In this document: piece after piece, positions 10,527 to 18,699 of the stretch
How positions within the stretch are numbered: position 1 is the stretch's first letter
Layout: every line of letters starts with the position of its first letter
From: Phreatobacter oligotrophus
GTDB lineage: Bacteria > Pseudomonadota > Alphaproteobacteria > Rhizobiales > Phreatobacteraceae
Assembly (NCBI RefSeq): GCF_003046185.1
Contig: NZ_PZZL01000002.1
Span: 496,001 to 560,000, forward strand
DNA length: 64,000 nucleotides
Direction of reading: 5' to 3'
Notes under the pieces: model-generated
What the model saw: only the letters and a program-made list of their open reading frames with translations
Told to the model about the DNA's origin: nothing
Database searches by the model: none
Translations under genes and position numbers: made by a program

Positions 10527-10555
10527 TTGAAATGGCCAGTGACTTCCTTTAATAG
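10527..10555 (+). promoter_or_regulatory. Candidate rpmE promoter
   Basis: In the spacer between the divergent ABC gene and rpmE, TTGAAA (10527-10532) is followed after 17 nt by TAATAG (10550-10555), a reasonable sigma-70 pair about 70 bp before the rpmE ATG. Confidence 0.45.
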
Positions 10556-10624
10556 CGCGGCTTCTCATTCAGGACACGGCCCTTAGCGCCGGACCACACG
10601 AACGGCGCCTGCGAGGACGACCCC

Positions 10625-10855
10625 ATGAAGACCGGCATCCATCCCGACTACCACACCATCAAGGTCGTCATGACCGATGGCACGGAGTACTTCACCCGCT
10701 CCACCTACGGCAAGGAGGGCGACGTACTCCAGCTCGACATCGATCCGAAGGTCCACCCGGCCTGGACCGGCGGCTCGCAGCAGCTGATGGACCGCGGCGG
10801 TCGCCTGTCGCGCTTCAACCAGAAGTTCGGTGGCATCGGCGCCCTGAAGCGCTGA
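10625..10855 (+). CDS. rpmE: 50S ribosomal protein L31
   Basis: The 76-residue protein begins [19 protein letters not shown] and contains HPAWTGG and RFNQKFGG, the L31 signature seen in alphaproteobacteria. It has no cysteines and so is the zinc-independent form. L31 bridges the large and small subunits at the central protuberance. GAGGACG precedes the ATG, and a strong intrinsic terminator follows, so it is a single-gene unit. Confidence 0.97.
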   Translation: MKTGIHPDYHTIKVVMTDGTEYFTRSTYGKEGDVLQLDIDPKVHPAWTGGSQQLMDRGGRLSRFNQKFGGIGALKR

Positions 10856-10886
10856 TCCCTCCCCTTCCGCGCATTCCTGATCGAAA

Positions 10887-10910
10887 CCCCGGCCCCACGG
10901 CCGGGGTTTT
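10887..10910 (+). terminator. Intrinsic terminator of rpmE
   Basis: CCCCGGCC (10887-10894), loop CCAC, GGCCGGGG (10899-10906), then TTTT. The AAA before the stem also pairs with the T run, so the element could work in both directions. Confidence 0.9.
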
Positions 10911-11101
10911 CGTTTGCGCGTTCATCCGCCGTTGAGGCGAAAGCCACGGACGCGCCGCCCTGCCGTCATCGTGATGCTGCACTGCAATAATCGACTTGCC
11001 GCCACGGGAGCCCTCCTGTACGGCCCTTTCCAGGGAAGCAGCGCCGCATTGTGAGGGACCACGCCGAACAGGCCCATCGAGGCCTTTCAAGGGGGCCGCC
11101 A

Positions 11102-11698
11102 ATGCTGGATGAACTGATCGCGCCGGGCGTCATCCGCAAACTCTTCGCCTGGGAAAACGAGCTTCTCGCCGCGCATTTCCTGCGCCTCGATCCAGAATCG
11201 CGCCGCTGCCGCTTCGCCGCCGGGGTTTCCGACGAGACGATCGCTGCCTATGCGGCCACGGCCCTCGGTGCCGACGCCATCGTCCACGGTTTCTTCGTCG
11301 ACGACGTGCTGCGCGGCGCGGCGGAGCTCCGCCTGCTGCCGGAGGGCGAAGGCGAGGTGGCAGTGACCGTGGAGGAAGACTGGCGCCTCAGCGGCGTCGG
11401 CTCGGCGCTGTTCGGCCGGCTCCTGCTCACCGCCCGCAACCGCGGCATCGGCAATCTCGTCATGACCTGCCTGCCGGCCAATCGCGGGATGCAGCGGCTG
11501 GCGGCGCGCTTCGACGGCAAGATCACCTTCGCCTCGGGCGACAGCATGGCGGCGGTGACGGCGCCGCCGGCGACGCCCATATCGCTTTGGCGGGAGATGT
11601 GGAGCGATGGCTCGGCGGTGGCCGCCGGGCTGATCGACCGGCAGATGCGCCTTGTCGGGGCGAAGCGCCGTCGGCGCCCACGCCCGATCGAGGCGTGA
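11102..11698 (+). CDS. GNAT-family N-acetyltransferase, 198 aa
   Basis: GNAT-like fold: EGEVAVTVEEDWRLSGVGSALFGRLLLTARNRG contains the acetyl-CoA motif (R-L-S-G-V-G), preceded by an AGF-type first half (FLRLDPESRRCRF). I chose ATG 11102 (MLDELIAPGV) because AAGGGGG lies 6-7 nt upstream; a GTG at 11051 would add 17 poorly conserved residues. A very basic C-terminal tail (KRRRRPRP) ends the protein. The substrate is unknown. A CTGC-N3-GCAA element lies 115 bp upstream. Confidence 0.8.
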   Translation: MLDELIAPGVIRKLFAWENELLAAHFLRLDPESRRCRFAAGVSDETIAAYAATALGADAIVHGFFVDDVLRGAAELRLLPEGEGEVAVTVEEDWRLSGVGSALFGRLLLTARNRGIGNLVMTCLPANRGMQRLAARFDGKITFASGDSMAAVTAPPATPISLWREMWSDGSAVAAGLIDRQMRLVGAKRRRRPRPIEA

Positions 11699-11711
11699 CG
11701 CCCCGGCCCGC

Positions 11712-12398
11712 TCAGCGCTCCATGGAGACCGGCGCGCCGGTGGCGGTGGCGCCGGAATAGCCGGAGCCCTGCGGGGACAGGCGCGCGGCGACGCGGCCGC
11801 CAGGCTGCAGCAGGACGATTTCCGAGCCGCGCTGCTCCCAGGCGTTGATGCGGGCCAGCGAGGGGGCGCGGCAGTTCTGCGGGCTGGCGCGATAGAACTC
11901 GAAGAGCGGCGTCGAGGTCAGCGTGATGCGGCAGCGATCGCCGGCATCCGAAACCGTCCAGGTGCCGGCGACGGTGGTCGCGGCCGGGGCGGCGCGCTCC
12001 TGACGGGGCATGGCCGAGACGACCGGCGGAGAGGCCGGCTGGCCGCCGCGCGGGGGCTCGGGCTGCATGATTTGCGGCTGGGCGCCGGGCTGGCTCGGCG
12101 CCAGCGCCTGGTCGATGGCAGGCGCGCCGACATCCGACCGGCCCGAGGCGGTCGGCGGCGCGATCTCCTGGCTCTCGATCGTGCCGGAACCGCCGGGCTG
12201 GCCACCGGGAATGATGTCGTCGGAGGGCGCCGGCTGGATCTGCGGCTGGACGGGCGCATCGGAGCGGCCGAAGCGGTCGGAGCCCGACGGCGCGGAGGCG
12301 CTGGAGAAGTCGCCGAAGCGGGACGAGGAGGTGCAGCCGGCGAGGGCAACGGCGCAAAGCAGCAGGGCAGCGGGGCGCAGGGCCATGGAAGGGGTCAT
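11712..12398 (-). CDS. AprI/Inh-family protease-inhibitor lipoprotein (Omp19-like)
   Basis: The signal ends in the lipobox ALAGC-T (Cys22), predicting an outer-membrane lipoprotein. A long Ser/Pro/Gly/Gln-rich linker (about 25-140) leads to a C-terminal domain of about 85 residues. That domain starts AGTWTVSDAGDRCRITLTS, contains a second Cys in SPQNCRAPSL for a disulfide, and has the WEQRGSEIVLL strand. This matches AprI/Inh metalloprotease inhibitors, represented in Brucella by Omp19. The linker is long for the family. It would sit in the periplasm or at the surface and guard against serralysin-like or host proteases. No serralysin gene is nearby. Confidence 0.82.
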   Translation of the reverse strand: MTPSMALRPAALLLCAVALAGCTSSSRFGDFSSASAPSGSDRFGRSDAPVQPQIQPAPSDDIIPGGQPGGSGTIESQEIAPPTASGRSDVGAPAIDQALAPSQPGAQPQIMQPEPPRGGQPASPPVVSAMPRQERAAPAATTVAGTWTVSDAGDRCRITLTSTPLFEFYRASPQNCRAPSLARINAWEQRGSEIVLLQPGGRVAARLSPQGSGYSGATATGAPVSMER

Positions 12399-12549
12399 CC
12401 GACTGGTGTCACGCGAGGCTGCGGGACCATCGCACCATGGGGCCGCGCGGCGGCATTTCCATGGCGGGGCCTCGTCCTCGCGACGATGTTCGGGTTCTGG
12501 TTAACCGATCGTTGAGGCTGATGCAGCCCTTTTCTGCCCGGAAATGCCA

Positions 12550-12573
12550 GAGGCGGCCACGGGGGGCCGCCTC
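12550..12573 (-). terminator. Hairpin downstream of sdhB
   Basis: GAGGCGGCC (12550-12558) pairs with GGCCGCCTC (12565-12573) around a 6-nt loop, 30 bp past the sdhB stop on the minus strand. The following sequence has only short T runs, so terminator activity is plausible but moderate. Confidence 0.55.
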
Positions 12574-12602
12574 GGTGTGGATCTCGGGAGATGTGGCAGG
12601 CC

Positions 12603-13385
12603 TCAGACCTGGCGCGCCACCATCATCTTCTTGATCTCGGCGATGGCCTTGGCAGGGTTCAGACCCTTCGGGCAGGCCTTCGAGCAGTTCATGATGGTGT
12701 GGCAGCGATAGAGGCGGAACGGATCCTCGAGATTGTCGAGGCGCTCGCCGGTGGCCTCGTCGCGGCTGTCGATCAGCCAGCGATAGGCTTGGAGCAGGAT
12801 GGCGGGGCCGAGATAGCGGTCGCCGTTCCACCAGTAGCTGGGGCAGGAGGTCGAGCAGCAGGCGCAGAGGATGCACTCGTAGAGGCCGTCGAGCTTCTCG
12901 CGGTCCTCCTTCGACTGGCGCCACTCCTTCTCCGGCTGGGCCGTGGTGGTCTTCAGCCAGGGCTCGATCGAGGCGTGCTGCGCATAGAAGCGGGTGAGGT
13001 CGGGGACGAGGTCCTTGACCACCGGCATGTGCGGCAGCGGATAGATCTTCACCTGGCCGCCCTTCACCTCGTCCATGCCCTTGGTGCAGGCGAGCGTGTT
13101 TGTGCCGTCGATGTTCATGGCGCAGGAGCCGCAGATGCCCTCGCGGCAGGAGCGGCGGAAGGTCAGGGTCGGATCGACCTTGTTCTTGATCCAGATGAGG
13201 CCGTCGAGGACCATCGGGCCGCAATCGTCGCGATCGACATAGTAGGTGTCGATGCGCGGGTTGGCGCCGTCATCCGGGTTCCAGCGGTAGATGCGGAACT
13301 CGCTCAGCCGGTTGGAGCCGGCCGGTTTCGGCCAGGTCTTGCCCTCGGTGATCTTGGAGTTCTTCGGAAGCGTGAACTGGGCCAT
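12603..13385 (-). CDS. sdhB: Succinate dehydrogenase iron-sulfur subunit
   Basis: Complete 260-residue SdhB. The N-terminal ferredoxin domain holds the [2Fe-2S] ligands Cys80, Cys85, Cys88 and Cys100 ([16 protein letters not shown]). The C-terminal domain holds [11 protein letters not shown] (Cys171/174/177/181), CHTIMNC (Cys228/234) and Cys238, ligating the [4Fe-4S] and [3Fe-4S] clusters. It passes electrons from SdhA flavin to ubiquinone in complex II. Neither sdhA nor sdhC/D is adjacent: the next upstream gene on this strand is the DUF2065 gene, 107 bp away. Confidence 0.97.
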   Translation of the reverse strand: MAQFTLPKNSKITEGKTWPKPAGSNRLSEFRIYRWNPDDGANPRIDTYYVDRDDCGPMVLDGLIWIKNKVDPTLTFRRSCREGICGSCAMNIDGTNTLACTKGMDEVKGGQVKIYPLPHMPVVKDLVPDLTRFYAQHASIEPWLKTTTAQPEKEWRQSKEDREKLDGLYECILCACCSTSCPSYWWNGDRYLGPAILLQAYRWLIDSRDEATGERLDNLEDPFRLYRCHTIMNCSKACPKGLNPAKAIAEIKKMMVARQV

Positions 13386-13492
13386 GGGAATCTGTCTACT
13401 TGTCGAGCTGGGCGAGCAAGGTCGGTCCTCCCATCGAACCTCCGGCCCGCCTTGTCAATCATCTCTTTCGTCGACCCGGCTCCCCGCCGGGC

Positions 13493-13678
13493 TCAGCCCC
13501 TGACCCACCAGACGACGCCGAGGCCGATGACCGCGGCGATGAGCCCCACCAGCCGCAGTTGCTGGTCGGGCGTCACCCGCATGGTTTCGAGGGCATCCCG
13601 TATACGCGAGGGAAAGGCCGCGAGGATCAGTCCCTCGATCACGAGGACGAGACCGACAGCGACGAAGAAGTCTTTCAT
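13493..13678 (-). CDS. DUF2065 small membrane protein
   Basis: A 61-residue protein with two membrane helices (FFVAVGLVLVIEGLILAAF and LRLVGLIAAVIGLGVVWWV) joined by a short charged loop, matching DUF2065, which is regularly encoded just after hflC. Function is unknown; the position suggests a link to the HflK/HflC-FtsH complex. It lies 64 bp after hflC on the same strand. Confidence 0.88.
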   Translation of the reverse strand: MKDFFVAVGLVLVIEGLILAAFPSRIRDALETMRVTPDQQLRLVGLIAAVIGLGVVWWVRG

Positions 13679-13742
13679 GGCGCCCGCCCATGCGACGAGG
13701 CCGCCGTGACGGGGTCACGACGGCCTGGCCGCAGTCTTGCGA

Positions 13743-14654
13743 TCAGTTGCGCGGCGCTTCGGGCGCCGGTTGGGGGCGCGCCCGATGGCCGGTGGCGTCA
13801 CCGAAGTAGCGGAAGAACTCCGAATTCGGCGACAGGACGAGGCGGGTGTCACCCTGTTTGATGCTCTGCTCGTAGGCCTGCATGCTGCGATAGAACGAGA
13901 AGAAGTCCGGATCGCGGTTGTAGGCCTCGGCGAAGATCTTGTTGCGCTCGGCGTCGCCGCCACCGCGCACCTCTTCAGCCCGCCGGTTGGCCTCGGCGAG
14001 GATGCCGACGACCTCGCGGTCCGCGCGGGCGCGGATCGTCACGGCCGCCTGGTTACCGGTGGCGCGCAGGTCCGCGGCCTCCTGGCGACGCTCGGTCTGC
14101 ATGCGGTTGAACACCGCCTCCTGGTTCACCTGGGGCAGGTCGACCCGGGTGAGGCGCAGGTCGACGATCTCGACGCCGAGCGTGCCGGCCTCGCGGTTCA
14201 CCTCTTCCTGGATGCGGTTCATCAGCCGGTCGCGCTCGGTGCGGATGAGCTGCGACATGGTCGCGCCGGCGATGATGTTGCGCATCGACGAATTGACGAA
14301 GCTGGCGAGACGCGTGTTGGCGTTCGGCACCGTGCGCACCGTCTGGAAGAAGCGCAGCGGCTGGGTGATGCGGTAGCGGGCGAAGGCGTCGACGTCGAGG
14401 TTCTGACGGTCGGTGGAGAGGACCGTCTGGACCGGCAGATCGAGGTCGAGGATGCGCTTGTCGACCGTCACCACGTTCTCGATGAAGGGCACCTTGAAGT
14501 AGAGGCCCGGCTCGCTGATCGGCTGGCGGACGACCTGTCCGAAGCGCAGCACGATGGCGTGCTGGGTCATCTGGACGATGAAGAAGGAGTTGGCGAGCGC
14601 GAAGAGCGCCAGCGCGGCGACGATGCCGAAGCCGAGTTTCAGGGAAGAGTTCAT
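13743..14654 (-). CDS. hflC: HflC, FtsH-protease modulator
   Basis: A 303-residue SPFH/band-7 protein with one N-terminal membrane anchor (LGFGIVAALALFALANSFFIV) and a periplasmic SPFH domain plus coiled coil (EVNREAGTLGVEIVDLRLTRVDLP, then an Arg/Glu/Ala-rich helix). With HflK it forms the cage around FtsH in the inner membrane and restrains degradation of membrane proteins. Its ATG overlaps the hflK stop by 4 bp. Confidence 0.95.
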   Translation of the reverse strand: MNSSLKLGFGIVAALALFALANSFFIVQMTQHAIVLRFGQVVRQPISEPGLYFKVPFIENVVTVDKRILDLDLPVQTVLSTDRQNLDVDAFARYRITQPLRFFQTVRTVPNANTRLASFVNSSMRNIIAGATMSQLIRTERDRLMNRIQEEVNREAGTLGVEIVDLRLTRVDLPQVNQEAVFNRMQTERRQEAADLRATGNQAAVTIRARADREVVGILAEANRRAEEVRGGGDAERNKIFAEAYNRDPDFFSFYRSMQAYEQSIKQGDTRLVLSPNSEFFRYFGDATGHRARPQPAPEAPRN

Positions 14655-15808
14655 CGCTGGGGCCTCGCGGCTTCGGGGGCCTGTCGGCGCAGGAGCTGAT
14701 CGAGCGGCAGGAAGGGCTGGACGCCGTTGCCGCCGGACTGGTCGATGATGACCTTGTCGGTGCCGCCGAAGATGCGCTCCATGGTCTCAAGGAACATGCG
14801 CTCGCGCGTCACGTTCGGGGCGAGCTTGTACTGTTCGAGAACCTGGGTGAAGCGGCTCGCCTGACCGTTGGCCTCGGCGACGACGCGGTCGCGATAGGCC
14901 TCGGCCTCCTGGAGGATCTGGGAGGCGCGGCCGCGCGCCTCGGGAACCACCTGGTTGGCATAGGTGCGCGCCTCGTTCTGGACGCGGTTCTGGTCCTGCT
15001 GGGCCGCGTTCACGTCGAGGAAGGAGTTGCGCACCTGGGCCGGCGGCAGGGCCGAGACCAGCTGCACCACGCGGATGTTCACGCCCGAGCGGTAGTCATC
15101 CATGATCCGCTGCATGATCTGGCGGATCTCGCCGGCAATCGCTGCCTGGTCGGTGGTGAGGATGTTCTGGATGTTGCGACGGCCGACAGCCTCGCGCAGG
15201 GCGCTCTCGGCCACCGCCTTGACGGTGCCCTCGGGGTTCTGCAGCTGGAAGACGAAGTTGGCGACCTGCGCCGCGTTCACGTCCCACTGCACCTCGAGGT
15301 CGATGTCGACGATGTTCTCGTCGCCGGTGAGCATCAGGCTCTCTTCCAGCACCTCGCGATTGCCGCCGCGCGGGCCGCCGCCGGAGCGGTAGCCCACCTC
15401 GGTGCGGCGCACGTCGGTGACGGGAACCTTGATGACCAGGCCGAAGGGCGCCGGCGGGTTCCAGTTGAGGCCGGGCGCCGCATTGCCGATGTGACGGCCG
15501 AAGACGGTGTTCACGCCGACCTCGTTCTGGCTCACGGTGTAGAAGCCGGTGAGGCCGTAGATCAGCGCGCCGAGCACGGCGATGAAGGCGATGCCCTTGG
15601 CGCCGACATTGCCGCCGCCGCCGGGCAGGACATTCTTCAGCCGCTCCTGGCTGCGGCGGATCAGTTCCTCGAGATCCGGCGGCTGACCGCCACCGCCTCC
15701 GCTGCCGCCGCCCTGGGGACCCTGACCCCAGGGTCCGCGTGGGCCGCCACCGCCGTTACCGCCGCCGCCGCCCCAGGGGCCGCCGCTGCCTTGATTGTTC
15801 CAGGGCAT
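14651..15808 (-). CDS. hflK: HflK, FtsH-protease modulator
   Basis: The Gly/Pro/Asn-rich N-terminus (MPWNNQGSGGPWGGGGG), one membrane helix (KGIAFIAVLGALIYGLTGFYTV) and SPFH domain identify HflK, 385 residues. I chose ATG 15808, which has GAGGAC upstream; an earlier in-frame start at 15904 would add 32 residues unlike the family. It is the first gene of the hflK-hflC-DUF2065 operon. A 210-bp spacer separates it from folA. Confidence 0.95.
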   Translation of the reverse strand: MPWNNQGSGGPWGGGGGNGGGGPRGPWGQGPQGGGSGGGGGQPPDLEELIRRSQERLKNVLPGGGGNVGAKGIAFIAVLGALIYGLTGFYTVSQNEVGVNTVFGRHIGNAAPGLNWNPPAPFGLVIKVPVTDVRRTEVGYRSGGGPRGGNREVLEESLMLTGDENIVDIDLEVQWDVNAAQVANFVFQLQNPEGTVKAVAESALREAVGRRNIQNILTTDQAAIAGEIRQIMQRIMDDYRSGVNIRVVQLVSALPPAQVRNSFLDVNAAQQDQNRVQNEARTYANQVVPEARGRASQILQEAEAYRDRVVAEANGQASRFTQVLEQYKLAPNVTRERMFLETMERIFGGTDKVIIDQSGGNGVQPFLPLDQLLRRQAPEAARPQR

Positions 15809-16018
15809 GAAATGTCCTCGTTGGAAGGCACGGAGCCTGACGCCCCGGCACCGGAAGGCGCCGAAGTTCCGACCGGATATAGAAGAGCGACCCGCCGCTT
15901 TCAACGCAAAGCCGGCTTTTCCGGCCCTGCGACCAATGGCCGTGGTGAATGACGGTGGAGCTCGGCCCGTGTTGCGCCGCGACGTTGGGGATCGTGGCGG
16001 CCAAAAGCGATGCGGCGT

Positions 16019-16555
16019 TCAGCCGCTGGTGCGGCGATAATCGACCACGCGAAAGGCGTGGTCGTCGCCGGGACCGGCCGCCGTGCGGAAGAGCTCGGTC
16101 CCCATCCAAACGGCCGGATCGATGGCGGGAAAGAAGGCATCGGCCTCCGGCGAGGCCTCGACATGGGTGATGACCAGCCGGTCAGCGAGGGCCATGGACT
16201 GAGCGTAGATGTCGGCGCCGCCGAGCACAGCGATCCCGTCCGCGCCGCTGCGCAGCGCCTCGGCACGGGCGATGGCGAGGGCCTCTTCGAGCGACCCGGT
16301 TACCACGGCGCCCGGCAGGGTCAGTCCAGGCTGTCGCGAGGCGACGATGTTGAGGCGCCTCGGCAGCGGCTTGCCGCCGAAGCTCTCGAAGGTCTTGCGG
16401 CCCATGACGAGCGGCTTGCCAGCCGTGGTGGCGCGGAAATGCGCCATGTCGGACTTCAGCCGCCAGAGAAGGCGGTTGTCGCGGCCGATCGCGCCGTTCG
16501 CGGCGACGGCCGCGACGAGGACGATGGGGGTCTTGGCCGACGTGACCTGGCTCAT
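16019..16555 (-). CDS. folA: Dihydrofolate reductase
   Basis: 178 residues with the DHFR core: IVLVAAVAANGAIGRDNRLLWRLKSDMAHFR (substrate and NADPH entry, with the active-site Asp in KSDMAHF), VMGRKTFES and VLGGADIYAQSM (the G-G cofactor turn). It reduces dihydrofolate produced by ThyA. In many relatives folA directly follows thyA; here thyA is about 3 kb upstream with terC, nhaR, an AT-rich patch and a mazG-like gene between. Confidence 0.95.
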   Translation of the reverse strand: MSQVTSAKTPIVLVAAVAANGAIGRDNRLLWRLKSDMAHFRATTAGKPLVMGRKTFESFGGKPLPRRLNIVASRQPGLTLPGAVVTGSLEEALAIARAEALRSGADGIAVLGGADIYAQSMALADRLVITHVEASPEADAFFPAIDPAVWMGTELFRTAAGPGDDHAFRVVDYRRTSG

Positions 16556-16595
16556 GGGCGCTGGCTAGCATGGTTCGCGCCGGGGCGGAACGCGA

Positions 16596-16624
16596 AAGGG
16601 GCGCCGCTTGTGGCGACGCCCCTT
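16596..16624 (-). terminator. Terminator between terC and folA
   Basis: AAGGGGCGCCGC (16596-16607) pairs with GCGACGCCCCTT (16613-16624) with one internal mismatch. On the minus strand it follows the terC stop and is trailed by TTTCGCG, so it probably ends terC transcription before folA. Confidence 0.65.
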
Positions 16625-16647
16625 GTCTTCAGGTGATGCGGGAGACC

Positions 16648-17649
16648 TCAGCCGTGGCTGTGGCCGTGGCTGCCGGCGGCCTGGCCGCGGGTCTTCCACA
16701 GCGAGAAGAGCACGCCGCCACCGATCAGGGCGAGGGTGACGCCCAGGGAGATGGCCGGGTCGAGCTTGCCGACCATCTGGTTCCAGAAGATCTTGGCGCC
16801 GATGAAGACCAGCACGATGGCCAGGGCATACTTCAGGTACTCGAAGCGGTGCACCATGGCGGCGAGCGCGAAGTAGAGGGCGCGCAGGCCGAGGATGGCC
16901 ATGATGTTGGCGGTGAACACGATGTAGGTGTCCGTGGTGATGGCGAAGATCGCCGGCACCGAGTCGACCGCGAAGACGAGGTCGGCGAGGTTGATCACCA
17001 CGAGGGCGAGGAACAGGGGCGTGGCGAAGCGCACCATCTTGCCCGTCGCCGGGTCCGGCTTGGTGACGAAGAAGTCCGCGCCGTGCAGTTCCTGGGTGAT
17101 GCGCATGCGCTTCGACAGGAACTTGACGACCGGGTTCTGCGACACGTCCTGCTCGCTCTCGCCGACCATCAGCATCTTGATGCCGGTGATGATCAGGAAG
17201 GCGCCGAAGATGTAGAGCACCCACTCGTACTGCTGCACCAGGGCAGCGCCGAGGCCGATCATGATGCCGCGCAGCACGAGCACCGCGAGGATGCCCCAGA
17301 GCAGGGCGCGGTACTGGTACTTCGCGGGGATGGCGAAATAGCCGAAGATGATGGAGATGACGAAGACGTTGTCGATCGACAGCGCCTTCTCAAGCGCGTA
17401 GCCGGTGAAATATTCGATGCCGGACTGGGAGCCCATCGACCACCAGACCCAGGCGCCGAAGGCAACCGCGATGGCGATGTAGAAGGCCGAGAGCACGAGG
17501 CTCTCGCGCACCCCGAGCTCCTTGTCCTCCTTGTGGAGGACGCCGAGGTCGAAGACGAGAAGCGCGCCGACAATGGCGAGGAAGCCGAGCCAGAGCCAGG
17601 CCGGCTTGCCGATGAAATCGGCGGTCAGGAAGGAGAGGATCAGGTCCAT
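16648..17649 (-). CDS. terC: TerC/Alx-family membrane protein
   Basis: 333 residues, about nine membrane helices. ALEKALSIDNVFVISIIFGYF and INLADLVFAVDSVPAIFAIT contain the paired acidic/Asn motifs (SxDNxFV, DxxFAxDSxPA) that define TerC/Alx transporters. Members export manganese or metallate secretome enzymes; tellurite resistance is a plasmid-associated trait of some. The C-terminus HGHSHG is a potential metal-binding tail. It is divergent from nhaR. I looked for a yybP-ykoY manganese riboswitch upstream and did not recognise one. Confidence 0.9.
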   Translation of the reverse strand: MDLILSFLTADFIGKPAWLWLGFLAIVGALLVFDLGVLHKEDKELGVRESLVLSAFYIAIAVAFGAWVWWSMGSQSGIEYFTGYALEKALSIDNVFVISIIFGYFAIPAKYQYRALLWGILAVLVLRGIMIGLGAALVQQYEWVLYIFGAFLIITGIKMLMVGESEQDVSQNPVVKFLSKRMRITQELHGADFFVTKPDPATGKMVRFATPLFLALVVINLADLVFAVDSVPAIFAITTDTYIVFTANIMAILGLRALYFALAAMVHRFEYLKYALAIVLVFIGAKIFWNQMVGKLDPAISLGVTLALIGGGVLFSLWKTRGQAAGSHGHSHG

Positions 17650-17742
17650 GGTGAGCCCGTCATGTGAGGGCCCGGCGGGGGACCGGGCGATGGCGCGGAC
17701 AATGACCTTGAACGCACATCGAAAAAAGCAGATTGTTCAAGC

Positions 17743-17759
17743 GATTTTCATCGGAAAAT
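17743..17759. promoter_or_regulatory. Palindrome in the terC-nhaR divergent promoter
   Basis: ATTTTC-ATCG-GAAAAT (17744-17759) is a perfect 6-bp inverted repeat about 23 bp before the nhaR start in an A/T-rich stretch between the two divergent genes. Position and form fit a LysR-type operator that NhaR could use to control itself and terC; this is inference. Confidence 0.4.
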
Positions 17760-17781
17760 TCTGACGATCCGCAGGTCCACC

Positions 17782-18672
17782 GTGATCAATTACAAGCAGC
17801 TTCACTATTTCTGGCGGGTGGCGAAGGCCGGGAGCATCGCCCGGGCGGCGACGCAGTTGCACCTCGCGCCCCAGACGATCAGCGCCCAGATCAGTACGCT
17901 GGAGGACCAGCTGGGGGCGCAGCTGTTCAAGCGCGTCGGCCGCGGGCTGGAGCTCACCCCGGCGGGCGAGCTGACGCTGTCTTATGCCGACGAGATCTTC
18001 CAGATCGGCCGGGAGCTGGAGGCGAACCTGCGCAACCAGGCCGACGGCAAGGACATCCTGTTCCGCGTCGGTGTGGCGGATGTCGTGCCGAAATCCATCG
18101 CCTATCGGCTCCTCGCGCCTGGGCTGACGGCGGGCCGTGTCCGCATGGTCTGCCGCGAGGACAAGCTGGAGCGGCTCTTCGCCGAGATCGCCGTGCACCG
18201 GCTCGACCTCGTCATCGCCGACCGGCCGCTGCCGCCGGCGCTCGGCGTGAAGGGGCACAGTCATTCGCTCGGGCGGACGCGCATCGCCTTCTTCGCGGCG
18301 GCGGACCTCGCCGACCGCTACCGCGAGGGCTTTCCCCAGTCCCTCTCGGGCGCGCCCATGCTGATCGCGGGCGAGGGCTCGACCATGCAGATGGGCCTCA
18401 CCCGCTGGTTCAGCGAACAGGGCATCGAGCCGCGCATCGTCGGCGAGTTCGAGGACTCCGCGCTGATGAAAGCCTTCGGTCAGGCGGGGATGGGGATCTT
18501 CCCGGCCCCCGCCGTCCTTGCGGACGAGATGGCGGGGCAGTTTTCGTCGAGCCTCCTGGGCGAGGTCGAGGGCATCACAGTCGAGTATTTCGCGATTTCC
18601 GTGGAGCGTAAGCTCAGCCACCCCGCCGTCGTCGCCATCAGCGAGGCCGCAAAGGCCGACCGGGGGCGATGA
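17782..18672 (+). CDS. nhaR: NhaR-type LysR transcriptional regulator
   Basis: 296 residues. The N-terminal winged helix begins INYKQLHYFWRVAKAGSI and includes APQTISAQISTLEDQLGAQLF, close to NhaR, which also has the unusual LYYFW and TPQTI features. The C-terminal part is a LysR effector-binding fold. NhaR responds to sodium and pH and activates nhaA in enterobacteria; no antiporter gene is present here, and the neighbour is terC. The GTG start at 17782 is the only one consistent with the conserved N-terminus. Confidence 0.85.
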   Translation: MINYKQLHYFWRVAKAGSIARAATQLHLAPQTISAQISTLEDQLGAQLFKRVGRGLELTPAGELTLSYADEIFQIGRELEANLRNQADGKDILFRVGVADVVPKSIAYRLLAPGLTAGRVRMVCREDKLERLFAEIAVHRLDLVIADRPLPPALGVKGHSHSLGRTRIAFFAAADLADRYREGFPQSLSGAPMLIAGEGSTMQMGLTRWFSEQGIEPRIVGEFEDSALMKAFGQAGMGIFPAPAVLADEMAGQFSSSLLGEVEGITVEYFAISVERKLSHPAVVAISEAAKADRGR

Positions 18673-18699
18673 ACCCGCTGATCACACTGCGACCGGCGC

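Noticed and set aside
17650-17781. A yybP-ykoY manganese riboswitch before terC
   Set aside because: I could not match the conserved core or pairing in this short spacer, which must also hold the nhaR promoter.
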